Notes: generated by a model not told the origin, from the sequence alone. A DNA stretch of 20,975 bases from Purshia tridentata (GCA_003254885.1 QANT01007841.1:1-20975); one strand, 5' to 3'; positions 1-10,490 are shown, counted from the first letter of the stretch. Program-made: numbers and translations.

Positions 1-26
1 CATCCCCAACTTCGTCACGAATCTTT
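1..26. other. Flank of the outermost LTR unit, with its candidate left TSD
   Basis: These 26 bases precede the TGTAACGACC start of unit H. The five bases just before that start (22-26, TCTTT) are the expected left target-site duplication. Its partner would lie beyond the window, because the 3' end of H is displaced by E8. I recognise nothing else here. It could be true host DNA or part of a still older element. Confidence 0.35.
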
Positions 27-851
27 TGTAACGACCTGTATTTTGATAAGTTTAATTTTGCTTTGCACTTGGAGATGTTGGAATGTTACGACCCGTCCCT
101 AGTATTCCTTGTTGGATCATCATTTAAAGTCATTGGGGTGAATTTCCCAATTTGCCCTCACTTAGGGAAGTTTTGGTTTTGTAACAGATGTATATTTTAA
201 AAGAGTGTTTTTGGCCCAAATTTTATATGGTTGTGTAGAGCTCAAGCTCATGAGTGCGTAGAAAGAAACGACTCATAATTTGGAGTTACAATTTAAGAGT
301 TATGCGCGTTTGAAATTTGAAGGGAAAATATAAATAGGAAAAATAATTTCATTTTTCAAAAAAAAAATCAAAATTACACAAAATTATGCGTGAACAGTGT
401 TTGGGAGATCAAAATCGCCATTGCATTTTCTGGCCACGCGTGGGGACATGTGCAGCATCTGCTAGACATTAGGTTGGTCGGGTTTTTTTTGTCTCTTCGT
501 CCGCTTTCTATCCATACCCAAATCGTCTTGATCGGACTACTGTGGAATACGAATTGAGCCTTGGAAGTTTCAGCTATCGTGAGTTTCAAATCCAAATTCA
601 TGCTTCGTCCAACCTCGATTTGGTTCGATTTTTACCTTTTTGAAATCCTCAGGTTTTAAGCTTTCCAACCATATATGATTTGCAATTTTTAGTGTAGGTT
701 TGGATTTTCAGATCGGGGGTAGAAATTTTGGATGTAAATTGGGGTTTTTCGGCCACTTCTGGCCACTTTTTGGACTCAGCCCAGTGGACAAAGTTGTTCC
801 TCTAGTTGAGCTCGTCGATTTAGTGTGGTTAATTTTATTTTCTGGGTTGGT

Positions 852-876
852 CACCGGAAAAGTAAACTTTCCGGTG
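852..876. repeat. Perfect 9-bp inverted repeat in E1
   Basis: CACCGGAAA (852-860) pairs exactly with TTTCCGGTG (868-876) around a 7-nt loop. It sits in the GC-rich part of E1 just before a second hairpin. Function is unknown; a structured leader RNA is possible. Confidence 0.7.
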
Positions 877-902
877 GCCGCCGCCGTTGACTGCCACGGG
901 CG

Positions 903-918
903 CCGCCACGTGTGGCGG
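903..918. repeat. GC-rich hairpin in E1
   Basis: CCGCCAC (903-909) and GTGGCGG (912-918) form a perfect 7-bp stem with only GT between them. As DNA this is a near-palindrome that could extrude as a cruciform. As RNA the loop would have to open further. It contains CACGTG, the core of plant G-boxes, but no promoter context is visible. Confidence 0.6.
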
Positions 919-2118
919 TGCTGGACCTGCCAGTGACCAAAAATGTTTTTTTCCTTATTTTAAGGTTTTTGGAACAATTTGGACCTTACGTATTTGTACA
1001 GGACGATCGGGAGTGTTTTCGAGGGTGTTTTTGGGTGTTGGCAGCTAGTTGGGTGATCGGCGAAGCTTACATTTTACTTGCAAAGTTTTTGAGTGGATTT
1101 TTGATTTCAAAGTTTGTCTTTTAGAATTTATTTAAGTATCTGTTGAAATTGTGGTTTGATTGGATAATTCTTTTATTTGCAACTATTTTATCTTGTGATA
1201 TTTTGAGATTGTATATGTGATTTGTTTATGGAGATATTGGTTTATGGTTTTTAAACCACTGGACAGTACTCGGGGGTAAATGGCTGGTTATAGGTCTTTA
1301 GGACCCATCGGTTCACACATATAGGCTTTGGGCCGTGTGTCCTGGTGTACTATCTACGCGTGTATTGATAAAGTTGGGAATTTATGCAAACCATTGTGTG
1401 TTCGCAGATTGATAAAGGTTTGCCATATCTATGTACATGTACTTGGCCCACGTGTACATATTGATAGAGAGTTTATGGGTACTACGGTATGATTTTTTAG
1501 TATTTTGAACTACTGGTAAAATGTATTGTGCCGCTCCTACTTTTTTTTAATGTTTTAACTCTTGTAAATATTTGGAACTGTATATGCATATCTAGTTTTT
1601 TTGAAATTATACATTGTATAATTATGGAGGTTTTGGATTTATGATGGGTGGGACCCGAGATTTGTGGTTTGATATTATGATTTTGCAAATTGGTTTTAAA
1701 ACTGGGGAATTCGAAAGACAAGTTCTATGTTAACATATTTATGTTGAAAAAAAAAGGAAGTGTTTAAATTATTTTTGTCCACTCACTAAGTTTTATCTCA
1801 TAGTTTTGTGTTTTAAATGTTCTCCCACAGGTGATAAGGATTCCTTTCGTGCCACTTGAGCGTCGAGCTACTTATGCGTCTTCTGACATCCGAGACTATG
1901 TAGGCATAGTCTCATTTATTTATTTCAGTTATTCATTCCTTTCGGATGTTGTACTTCCTTTAGATATGCTCTGAGGTCACCTTGAGGTGACCAATTTGGG
2001 TTTGTTGTCAATTTGATTATATTTTTTTTCGAAGATTATCTGTTGGGATATTCTAGTTATTGTTGAGTTACAACAGGGCATATCTTATTTTTGGGTAAGG
2101 CTTTTTACAAAGGAGATG

Positions 2119-2136
2119 CTGCCGAATTTTTGGTAG
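2119..2136. repeat. 3'-end hairpin of E1 (family B type)
   Basis: CTGCCGAA and TTGGTAG face each other across a short T loop, about 75 bp before the E1 3' end. The same structure lies at the same distance from the end in E6 (16168-16185) and, as a perfect palindrome core, in E9 (20691-20708). Confidence 0.5.
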
Positions 2137-2571
2137 GATCGGGGCCATGTCGTGAGATGTGGCGTCCTCACAGGGTCGTCTCGGGGTAAATTTCGGGGTG
2201 GTCTTGTCATGGAATTTGATTCAAAAAAAACTGCAAATTTAATTTGGGATAAATTTTACTTTTTAGTTTAAGTGTTAATTAGGCCATGTCACGCCCCAAC
2301 CCTCGGGCACGTGAAAAGCTGCCGAAACTGAAAACTGGAACTGTGGGCCCTTTTCTGAAACTGTGAGCCATGAATATAAAATAATTTTACTAAAACAACT
2401 GTAAGTTACAAAAGCACGTTTATAAAACCAGACTATAAAACCTTTTACATAAAAATCAAACTGTAAAACAAAGTTCTGAAGAGCTGCTGGTCTCACTGCC
2501 TCGTCTTCTCTCCACTGTCTCCTCAGCCTACTTAACCTGCAAAACCAAACCTTGCACCCAACCACAGGTGC

Positions 2572-2595
2572 ACCGGGTTTACACACAAACCCGGT
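2572..2595 (-). repeat. Family A conserved hairpin (E2 copy)
   Basis: ACCGGGTTT (2572-2580) and AAACCCGGT (2587-2595) form a perfect 9-bp stem with a 6-nt loop. The stem recurs in E5 and E4 with different loop sequences. It lies about 40 nt before the final candidate splice acceptor of the unit on its coding strand. Confidence 0.7.
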
Positions 2596-3272
2596 AAGCT
2601 CACTAGAGCTCGTATGAGTGAAAACTAACAGGAAACCTCAAAATAATAAATCAGTAAAATAATCAAATCACAATCCATCTTAAGCCTCAAATCATACTCA
2701 ATCCACAAGATCAGAAATCACAATCCTCAACCTGATCACCAAATCCTCTAGACCAATCAAATCTACTAAAGCCCATAATACTCAAATATCCTTAAAAACG
2801 GAATTAAACCCTTAGCACCAAAGATAAAGAATTCCTAACTTCACAGATTCTCAACCTTAACTGAATCTTCCACTATCCTCAAATAGATTCCTTAAGTTAC
2901 ACCTCAAGCTCAAACTTAGAAACCAACTAACTTTCCCGATAACTTAGAATCAAACCCTCACTTAAACCCTTGATCTCAAATAACCTCTATTACTCAAACA
3001 ACGGTAACCGATTCTCGACTAATCCTTTAAATTCAAAATTCTCAACACCTCACTGACACTCTTTTAAATACCCCAGCTTTAATGCATTTCATAAAATTCA
3101 CTGAAAACTCTGTGTAAAAATCTGCGTTTGAAATCCATTTGAAAACTCCTTTAGAAATCAATAAATCTGATCAAAGTCCCAAATTATAAAACAAGAACTG
3201 AAATTTAATAATCAAAAATAATCTGTAAACTGACAAGATAAGGAAACCGTCACCCAATCCACATCTAGCTAA

Positions 3273-3404
3273 CCTGTCGTACATGGGCAGGGCCCACAAC
3301 CTGCCGTACGCATGTAGGGCCAATAATCTTGTCGTACATGTGCAGAGCCGGAGTCTGTCATACACATGCAGGGCCAACAAACTGCCGTATGTGCACGCAG
3401 GGCC
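3273..3404 (-). repeat. Tandem hairpin array, E2 copy
   Basis: About five units of 26-29 bp. On the minus strand each reads roughly GGCCCTGC, then a nine-base core such as ATGCGTACG, then GCAGGTT. The CCTGC and GCAGG ends of each unit are complementary, so each unit can fold as a short stem-loop. The multiple-of-three period keeps several frames open and creates spurious Cys/His-rich translations. The array lies inside the intron-like stretch and just after the conserved words GGTCTTTGGGACCCATCACGG on the minus strand (3441-3480). Confidence 0.8.
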
Positions 3405-4192
3405 ACCCCCAAAGGGTAAGGCATCCCGACACACGCCCCAAAGCCTATGTGTGTGCCGTGATGGGTCCCAAAGACCTTATGCAATCTGAGAAGCTGAACG
3501 AGTACCAATTGGGTGCTTTGAAACATTACCAATCCGAAAAGAATATTTTCATTTCAATCACCAAACCAGGTTCAAAACCTTTTGATATGACGAGAAAATT
3601 AACCAAACTCGAACTTAAAATTAAATCCTTTCTTAAAGAACCAAACGTTACCAAAAACTGATAAGTAAGATCAAATCTTTAACTTTATCCAAGAATAAAC
3701 TGAGTTCTCAAAATCAGTTCTCAAAACCAAAATCCACACTAAATCACCTTAAAAAGCAATAACCTTAAACCCCGGGAATCCCAGTCCTAACCAAAAGTCT
3801 CCACCTGGACTCATTAATCCTCAACCATAACCACTGATCCTTACTTAAAATCCAACTAATCCTCAATTTCCCAAAATAACCTTTAAACTGTTGGGATTTT
3901 CAATCCTAATTCCGTACCCCTCGTAACTAATAACCAGCAACCAATCAAACAAGCACACAAAGCAACCAAGTAACTAACTAAACTGAGAATTAAATGATCT
4001 TAGGTTCATTCAACGTGACCACGCGAAAAGACTAAACTGCCCTTCATGGCTTCTTTGCTCGGATTCTAAAATCCGGCAGCACAACGGCATCGGAAATACA
4101 ATTCCCGTGCCAAGCGTACCTGTTATGACCAGACAACCCAAGAAACAAACCAGAGTTCACGACCAAGCTAACAAATCACAGAAACGGGCGGG

Positions 4193-4212
4193 AACCACCA
4201 CGCATGGTGGTT
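4193..4212. repeat. Perfect 8-bp inverted repeat in E2
   Basis: AACCACCA (4193-4200), loop CGCA, TGGTGGTT (4205-4212). E5 has the same site with two changes in the stem (12119-12138 region). It belongs to the first intron-like region of family A. Confidence 0.6.
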
Positions 4213-4439
4213 GCCCAACCCTCGGAAAACACACGGAAGGTCAAGAAACTCACCCAAACTCACCCACAGGTTCGGGTGGTTGGCCCGAGGCCACAAACCA
4301 AGAAACGGGTCGCTGCGCCACCACACACAGCGGGACCCACGATGGTCAACGGGTAGTCAACGGCGGTCAACTGCACAAAACTGAAACTCACGGTTAGTTA
4401 AAAAGAACTACACAGGCACGTAGAGTACGTGGACGGGAC

Positions 4440-4860
4440 CAAACTCAAACCTGGGTTGATGGCCAAAAGTGGCCGGAAAAGGAGGAAAAATGGCTGGGAA
4501 GCCGCCGGCCTGCCCAATGTCGATCCGCCGTCCACGGCGGTCCAACTGATGATCGGAGCACACCAATCAACGGGGCTCGACGAGACGAAGAGGTCTGGGC
4601 AGGTGGGAGGTCGCGTCATTGCCGGAATCACCGCGATCGCCGCCGTGATGTCGACTGTGCGCGAACGATTCTTCTCTTTCCGGGCGTTTCTGGGCTGGAC
4701 GGTGGCTACAGGAAGCAAGAGGAGGAGGAGGCGAGCTCGGCAAGCTAAGGTCCGACCTCAGCCGCCGCCGAACGCGCCCCCACACATCGGCGGAAGGCAC
4801 GGCTGAAGGGTGCACTCGTGAGGAAGAGAGAGACAGCGGGAGAGAGGAGAGAGAAAACTG
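4440..4860 (-). other. GC/CT-rich transcript leader-like block of E2
   Basis: This stretch is much richer in G and C than its surroundings. On the minus strand it starts with CTCTCTC repeats (about 4830-4855), followed by GCCGCCGG-type sequence and a donor-like CCCAGGTTTGAG near 4445-4455. It lies directly downstream of a TATA-like site, so it resembles the 5' leader of an LTR transcript. Long frames are open on both strands, but the frame that stays open is not the same in E5 and E4, so I do not call a protein. Confidence 0.45.
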
Positions 4861-4882
4861 AAATGAAATCTGGATTTCTGTG

Positions 4883-4897
4883 CCCTTTTTAAAATCC
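4883..4897 (-). promoter_or_regulatory. Candidate TATA box of E2
   Basis: On the minus strand this reads GGATTTTAAAAAGGG, about 30-40 nt before the CTCTCTC run that opens the leader. The equivalent TTTTTAAAA motif is kept in E4 (9928-9940) and E5 (12797-12809). Initiation itself cannot be seen. Confidence 0.35.
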
Positions 4898-5191
4898 AAC
4901 TTTTTCAAAATTACAAACTTGCCTCTCTCTTCACACGTCTGTAACTTCCAAACCGTAGCTCCATTTGACACGTACTATGTGCCTACGAACTCGTGAGAAC
5001 GAGACCTTTCCAACGAACCCAAGGTCAACGCGAAAACCTTGCTTGAACTAAAAGTCAACTTTGGCCCCAAGTTAAAAGTCAAACTTTAAAATTTGAAAAA
5101 CGCCCAAACCGTTTTACTTTTCCAGTAAAATCCTGAAAACCTTTAAAAGCTTTTCAAAACCACTTTGGAAGGTACGGAGTGTTATAGGCCA

Positions 5192-5980
5192 AGGTTGACT
5201 TTTGATTCAAGTGTATTTTGGATTTGACTTTGTGTCTATAGACACGAAGCATGCGTCAATTGGACTTACGGTATAAGAGTTATGAATGTGTGAAGTTAGG
5301 GGCAATTTTGTAATTTTGGAGAAATGAAGATTTTTTTTATTTGAATTTCCACCAACTTCCCTGACTTTTTTTTTTCTCCCCTCTCTCCTCTTCTTGCGCA
5401 CGACCTTTATCTGTCCCCCTTCCCTCTGCGTGCACACAGCCCCAAGATTAGCCCTTTCTTCCCTCATTTCTGGCTGACCCAACCCCATCAGTCCACTCTC
5501 CAGTCGTCGGCCGTCAGCCGTCAGCCCTAGTCGCTCCTCTTGCCGATAGTCCTCCTGCACACGCATTTCTGCTAGGAAACCATCACTGGCTGCCGGTCTA
5601 TTTTGTCAATTTCTTGCCAAATTTCAACATAAATTCTCTTTTTCAAGTGCATTTGTCTCCTCTACTTATGGGCTTTCTTTCCCTTTTAAATTGGTTGATT
5701 ATTTTGGAGTTTTTGTGAGAATCAAAATTGAGGGCTTGGGGCCATTTTGGATTTCTCTTGGGATTTCAGAATTTGAATTGAATTGTGAGGTGCTTTCGAC
5801 AAAGTCCACCCCTAGGAACCCCCAATTGTGGTTTAGAATGAGAAATTTTAAGAAATTTTGAGAAATCGAAAAGTTGGAATGTCGAGGTTTATGCCCAATT
5901 TGGGTTAACGCTTTTTTTTGGCCATAGGGAGTGTTTCTAATTGATTTCTAGACAATTTCTACCCATATGGACCTCTAATT
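5192..5980 (+). mobile_element. H, third piece: 5' module, CT-rich leader, start of first intron-like region
   Basis: It continues H directly after E2: 2286 ...GGCCA joins to AGGTTGACTTTTG. It contains a diverged CTCG/CGAG-type module (5235-5290), a CT-rich leader (about 5360-5560) and then sequence parallel to 6600-6940 in E3, including AGGCCATTTTGG-like, GAATGAGAAATTT and GCCCA words. It stops where E3 begins. Nothing coding was recognised. Confidence 0.65.
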
Positions 5981-6081
5981 GAACGTGACAAGAGGCTAAA
6001 AGTTGACTTTTTAAATTACTCGGTTTTCAAATTTGATTTTGACATGGTTGCGTAGAGCTCGACTCCACGAGTTCGTAAACA

Positions 6082-6107
6082 CGTAGCTTGCGTCGTTTGG
6101 AGCTACG
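6082..6107. repeat. Stem-loop inside the 5' module of E3
   Basis: CGTAGCT (6082-6088) and AGCTACG (6101-6107) form a perfect 7-bp stem with a 12-nt loop. It follows the CTCG/CGAG inverted pair (about 6058-6071) that marks this module in families A and B. Confidence 0.5.
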
Positions 6108-6189
6108 ATTTGAGAAATACAGAGGTTTAAAGTGAGAGGCAAACTTGTAATTTTGGTGAAGTGGCTTTTAATTTCCATAAAATTCTGGA

Positions 6190-6608
6190 AATTTCTCTCT
6201 CCCTTATTTCTCCCTCTCACGCGCAGACAAACCCCCCAGACTTGCGCACCTTCTTCCTCTCCTCCTCTCACCTGCTTGCAACACCCTAGCCTGTTTCTAG
6301 CCACCCAAACCTACCAGCTAGCTACCCCAGCCCTTCCTCCCACCGAACCAGTCTTCTCTCTTCTCTCCCGAGCTCTCTTCCTTCTCCTTACGCGCGTGTA
6401 GCTGCTGCCATCGAGCTCGGCCAACTCGGCGACACCAAATGAGCAGACTGACCAAGAAACACTCCCCAGCTGCCAGCCGTCCTCCCCCGAGTTCCCCCAC
6501 GCCGGCCAGCCACTCTCTAGCAAGAAATCACGTTGGAAAACACCTAGCTCGCATCCACTTTGCTCATCGATTCCAGTCACCTCCGGCCTTCGTTTGCCTT
6601 GATTTTAG
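6190..6608 (+). other. CT/GC-rich leader-like block of E3
   Basis: It opens with CTCTCTCCC and stays rich in C, T and CpG up to the AG|GTGGGT donor-like site at 6608/6609. It aligns in position with 13673-13953 of E6 and with the leader of H. The two leaders differ in length and frame, so a conserved protein is not supported. Confidence 0.4.
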
Positions 6609-7420
6609 GTGGGTTTTCTTCCTCTTTTCATGGTCTTTCTTTCCCCTATTGTTTGGTAGTTTAATTTGGAGGGTTTGTGTAGAATTGAATTTTGTGGATT
6701 TGAGGCCATTTTGGATTTAGCATGGGTTTTCAAAATTAATACAAATTGTGAGGCGTTTTGGGCAATTTTCATATGTAGGAACCTCTAATCGAAAATTAGA
6801 ATGAGAAATTTAAAGAAATTTTGAGAATTTGGAAGTTGGGAGTTTGGGGGCTTATGCCCATTTCAGGATTTTTAGAAATCTAAGTTATTCTTGGTGGTTT
6901 AATTGCAATTGTGAGTGATTTTCACCCCTAGGAACAATTAATTGGTGTTAGAATGGTTAATTTGAAGAAATTGGTGAAATTGTGAATTTTAGTTTAGGAA
7001 CCACCACTTTTGGCGACGACGGTGATTCGGATCATCCGGCTGCCAATTCCTTTATTTAACTTAAAATTGAGACCTATTATAAGTTGGTTATTGATTTTGG
7101 GTGCTTAGAGATTGCTTAAATTGGTAGAACCTCAATTTAGACCCGAATTAGACACCTTTTTTGGCGCAGAAAACAATTCTTAGATGAACCCCAGTTGTGG
7201 TTGGTGGTGAATAGGATTTAATCGAGTATATTTGACGAGTAATAAGGTTGGTGTTGTTGGATTTTGAGACGGAAGTGATTTAAATTAGAATTGGGTATAG
7301 GGTTTTAAGAGAAATTAGAGATTTTAACCGTAAGAAGTTTAAAGAGTTGGGGCTCAATTACATACATTTGAATTATCATTGAGTCGAGCCTGATTTCGAA
7401 TTGTAGTCCTCAAATTGTAG

Positions 7421-7478
7421 GCAACAATCCCGACGCTCAAGGCGATTCGACGGAGGATCGAAGCTAGATACCTCACAA
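7421..7478 (+). other. Exon-like block of E3 with a decayed donor
   Basis: It is preceded by ATTGTAG (AG at 7419-7420). It contains CCCGACGCTCAAGG and CGATTCGA words shared with E6 and H, and runs into ACAATGAGTGGAC, where E6 and H have GTGAGTGGAC. The GT of the putative splice donor is AT here, so this copy would not splice in the standard way. Confidence 0.4.
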
Positions 7479-7942
7479 TGAGTGGACACTTGTTTTTTAA
7501 ATTGTTTTATTCACTTTATGATTAATTTGTCTCTTGATTTCTTTAGTTAAAGGTTGGTGGCTTGAATTTTGGGTTAGAAAATATTTTAGTGAAATCATGA
7601 TTTAAATGTTATTTGTTATTTTCAGCATAGTTTGAGATTTAATGCATGAAAAAGGGATTTGATTTCATAATTTAGTGTATATGGTTTTATTTGTGCATAG
7701 TGGATTTGAATGACTGGAGGATTGGATTATTGAAAGAGATCTATGGATGTTGGTTATTTTTTTAAAGTTTGGGAAATGTTAAATATTTTATATATTGGGA
7801 AAGAATTTCTGAAGTTTATGGTTTCAAACCACCCTATTAAGTATCTCTTCCGGTTATCAGTTCAGATAGGTCTTTGGGACCCATCATGGCATACATGTAG
7901 GCTTTGGATTGTGCACCGGAATGCCTAGCCCTTTGGGGGTGA

Positions 7943-8074
7943 CCCTGCGTGCACGTATGGCAAATTTATTGGCCTTGCATGTGTATGACAGACTTTGGCT
8001 CTGCACATATAGAGCAGGTTATTGGCCTTGTATGCGTATGGCAGGTTGTGAGCCTTGCGCATGTATGGCAGGTT
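7943..8074 (+). repeat. Tandem hairpin array, E3 copy
   Basis: About five units of roughly 27 bp, each starting CCTTGC or CCCTGC and ending GCAGGTT. Several stems have C-to-T changes (CCTTGC facing GCAGG), which would still pair as G-U in RNA. This looks like decay of methylated cytosines that leaves the RNA stem partly foldable. Confidence 0.75.
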
Positions 8075-8786
8075 CAGTGGGTAACTGTTTCGGTGAGAGT
8101 TTTTATTATTACATCAGTTTCGTAAGCATGTTTTCAATGGATATAAACTTTCAGTTCCGGTTTGATATTTGTCAGCTTAATTTGTTTTATTGATTTTTCA
8201 GAAAATCTCAAAATGGATTTTAGAAAGTTATTGTTTTCTACTATTAAATTGATTTGGAATCCTTTTGAAACAGTTATGAAAGGTTTTCGAATCTGGGGGA
8301 TTTCAAAGAATGTTTGTGAGGTCTTATAGGAAAATTGAATTTAAAGGATTTTAAACGCTTATTTTTGTTACGTCCACTCACTGAGACTTTCTCACGTTTG
8401 TTTTTCGTTGTGTTATTTAACCTTCCCCTCAAGTATAAGAGATCGCTGAGGTTGGACCGTACCACTTTAAGGCAGAAGTTCTTTATTTTATGTTTGTCGC
8501 CCAAAGATGATTTATCTTATTGTTGTAAACTCAAATTAGACATGCTTTGAGAAACTTGTAATAGATTTGAGTTCTGTGGTTTTGTTGAGATTTTGAATTT
8601 GGTCGAAGGCTCCTTGGTTGTGGTAGAGGTGCTGCTGTAATTAGAAGTGTTCATTACAGGTAATTAAATGGGTTAGTCCAATTTTAGGGGAGCTTCTGCC
8701 AAATTTTTCAATAAGATTTTCCTTGATATTGGATTCCCGCAGGATCACACCGAATCTCAGGGTGGAATTCGGGGTTGGTCCTGTCA

Positions 8787-9638
8787 ATTATGGTTAGCTA
8801 GAAGTCCCTTGAGTTGATAAAACCCCAAATTTAGACCCTAATTAGACACCTTTCAATGTCGAAACAACTCTTGGACGAACCTCGGCTGTGATAGGTGGTG
8901 CATAGGATCTACTTTAGTAAAATTCACAGATTAATAAATTAGGTGTTGATGGATTTTGAGCCGGGGGTGACTTAGAATAGAATTTGAGTATAAGGGCTTA
9001 AAGAGGAATTATTGATCGTGAGGAATATAAATAGTTGAGGCCCACACCCGTACGTCTGATTTGTCATTGAGCTGAGCCTAATTTTGTGTCTTATTTCTTT
9101 AATTTTAGGTGACAAACCCGAAGCTCAAGGTGATTCGATCGAGTCTCAGAACTAGATACCTCACTGTGAGTGGACACTTGTTTTATAAAATATTTTTTTG
9201 CATATTTTATGAATTTAATCCACCTTTTGATTTTATTTAGTATGAGTTAAAGGTTTATGATTGGAATTTGGCGTTGAAAGTATTTTAATGAACTCTATGA
9301 TTTAAGTACTATTTGTTACTTTGAGCATACTTTGAGGTTGAATGCATGAAAATGGATTTGACGTTTTCGGGTATTTTCATGACTTTGAGCCGTTAAATCT
9401 TGAAAATGATGTGATTTCTCGATTGAGCGTATATGGTTTATTTAGTATTTTTGGTATGTTCAAAATATTGAAAGTGATTTATGTTGAATCTTTGATTTTT
9501 GTGAATTGTAGAGGTTGGAAATTGAGAAAGAAAATATGTTTTGTTTGAGCATAATAATTATGAGTTCGGGATATGTTAAATATTTTATATTAATGGAAAA
9601 CGGATTTACGAAATTCTATGATTTTTAAACTGTCCTAT
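8787..9638 (+). mobile_element. H, fourth piece: first intron-like region, exon-like block, second intron-like start
   Basis: It resumes H after E3 (ATTAT, 8787-8791, is the right-hand TSD). The text runs parallel to 6940-7830 of E3: AATTTAGACCC, GACACCTTT, a GGTGGTG-type word, GGTGTTG and the exon-like block at 9109-9165. It ends at CCTAT (9634-9638), the left TSD of E4. About 150-200 bp present in E3 just after the joining point seem to be missing. No gene was seen. Confidence 0.65.
9109..9165 (+). other. Exon-like block of H
   Basis: 57 nt bounded by ATTTTAG| on the left (AG at 9107-9108, after a T-rich tract) and by |GTGAGTGG on the right (9166), a good match to plant splice consensus. 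It aligns with 14861-14916 in E6 through CCCGA.GCTC and GATTC words. No useful open frame is kept between copies, so if spliced it is likely non-coding. Confidence 0.45.
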
Positions 9639-9927
9639 TGTAAGACCCTGTACCTTTCCAAGGTTTGCTTGAAAAGTTTTTAAAGAATTTTGGGATTTTA
9701 TTTGAGAAGAAAAGTATTTTTGGGGGTTTTTCAATTTTAAAGTTAATTTTAACTTGGGGCAAAAGTTGACTTTTTGTTCTACCGAAGTTTTAGTTTTGAC
9801 TTTGGGTCCGTTGGAAAGGTCTCGTTCTCACGAGTTCGTAGACATGAAGCACGCACCAAACTCAACTACGGTTTGGAAGTTACAGACGTGTAAAGGGAAG
9901 GGCAAACTTGTAATTTTGGCAAAGTTG

Positions 9928-9940
9928 TTTTTTAAAAAGG
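9928..9940 (+). promoter_or_regulatory. Candidate TATA box of E4
   Basis: TTTTTTAAAAAGG lies about 30 nt before the CTCTCTCCTC start of the leader, as in E2 and E5. Confidence 0.35.
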
Positions 9941-9967
9941 CAAAAACCCAGTTTTATTTCTAATTTT

Positions 9968-10205
9968 CTCTCTCCTCTTCCGCAGTCTCTCTCTCTGTCG
10001 CGACCCTCTCCGTTAGCTGGAGCTTACATCTACGCGTGGGGGAGCGTCCGGCGGCCATTGGGGCTGCTCTTGGTCTCCTCTAGCTTGCCTCCTCTTCTTC
10101 TTCCTTACCTTGGCCACCGTTCAACCCAGAAGAGCCTAGAAAGAGAGACCCAATTCGCGCACAGTGGGAGATCGGCGGCGATCTCAGCTTTTCCTGCAAC
10201 AACGA
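9968..10205 (+). other. CT/GC-rich leader of E4, first half
   Basis: It begins CTCTCTCC and is interrupted by E5 after CAACAACGA. It resumes at 13106 with GGCCAAGCACCCG and runs to the donor-like site at 13267/13268. It matches the leader of E5 read on the minus strand, for example AATTCGCGCACAGT at 10152-10165 versus the reverse complement near 12575-12590. Confidence 0.45.
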
Positions 10206-10490
10206 TGTCACGCCCCGACCCTCGGGCACGTGACTAAAAACTCTTTCCTGCAACTGTGGGCCCCTTTTTCTAAAACTGTGAGCCATGAATATAAAATAAT
10301 TTTCTGAAAACAACTGAAATTTACTAAAGCACACTTATAAAACCACGCTGTAAAATCTTTTACATAAAAAAAATCAAACTGTAAATTAACTTTCTGAAAC
10401 ACTGCTGGTCCCACTGCCTCGTCTTCTCTCCACCGCCTCCTCAGCTTGCTTACCCTGCCAAACCAAAACCCTGCACCCAACCACAGGTGC

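Larger units (their letters stand above)
84..2209 (+). mobile_element. E1: solo-LTR-like unit, subfamily intermediate between A and B
   Basis: The unit begins TGTTACGACCCGTCCC and ends GGTGGTCTTGTCA. It is flanked by a perfect 5-bp duplication TGGAA (79-83 and 2210-2214). At 2126 bp it is shorter than the 2.9-kb A and B units. Its 3' third is B-like: GTCCACTCACTAAG near 1777, acceptor-like CCCACAG ending at 1830, hairpin at 2119-2136 and GGGTGGTCTTGTCA. The 700-920 interval, with repeated GGCCACT and GCCGCC words, looks more like the leader and first-intron region of family A. The hairpin array seen in other units is reduced to a loose trace around 1300-1470, after the conserved words AGGTCTTTAGGACCCATC and TAGGCTTTGGGCC. 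No PBS, polypurine tract or coding domain was seen. Only short open frames occur and none is supported. Confidence 0.85.
2287..5186 (-). mobile_element. E2: family A solo-LTR-like unit, reverse strand
   Basis: On the minus strand it starts near TATAACACTCCGTACC (the first bases have drifted from TG to TA) and ends GGGTTGGGGCGTGACA. The flanks carry a perfect 5-bp duplication GGCCA (2282-2286 and 5187-5191). Its 2900 bp align from end to end with E5 (2895 bp) in the same orientation. Read 3' to 5' on the plus strand it has: the 5' CTCG/CGAG module (near 4990-5015), a TATA-like TTTTAAAAAGG (4883-4897), a CT/GC-rich leader (about 4440-4860), an exon-like block (about 4015-4119), a tandem hairpin array (3273-3404), a hairpin (2572-2595) and an acceptor with a purine-rich block (2480-2536). 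It interrupts H 72 bp after the E1 junction. No retroviral coding domain was seen. Confidence 0.88.
5981..8786 (+). mobile_element. E3: family B LTR-like unit with lost 5' end
   Basis: It ends GGGTTGGTCCTGTCA exactly like E6, followed by ATTAT (8787-8791). The left side joins H at ACCTCTAATT|GAACGTGACAAGAG. The E3 sequence begins where E6 is already about 165 bp inside (GGAACGTGATAAGAG, near 13462), so the terminal TGTAATGACCCG block and the first copy of the 5' module are missing. The ATT just left of the junction may be what remains of the ATTAT duplication. It holds one module copy (6050-6125), a leader (about 6190-6608), a donor-like AG|GTGGGT at 6608/6609, an exon-like block (7421-7478), a hairpin array (7943-8074) and the 3' block. 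It is 2806 bp long with no coding domain. Confidence 0.75.

Noticed and set aside
3171..3661. Cys/His-rich translations through the tandem array, resembling a small zinc-finger protein
   Set aside because: The repeat period is near 27 bp, a multiple of three, so the same peptide motif recurs by itself in several frames and copies. Starts, stops and frames differ between copies.
4398..4971. Overlapping open frames on both strands in the E2 leader (up to 134 codons)
   Set aside because: They lie in GC-rich leader sequence where stops are rare. The frame open in E2 is not the one open along the same length in E5 or E4, and no domain is recognisable.
27..5980. Reading the left half as several independent neighbouring elements
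   Set aside because: The perfect TSDs and the clean rejoining of H at each removed unit fit nested insertion better than side-by-side elements.
9342..9548. 68-codon forward frame in H
   Set aside because: It lies in the intron-like stretch of an old LTR and is not open in the matching parts of E3 or E6.
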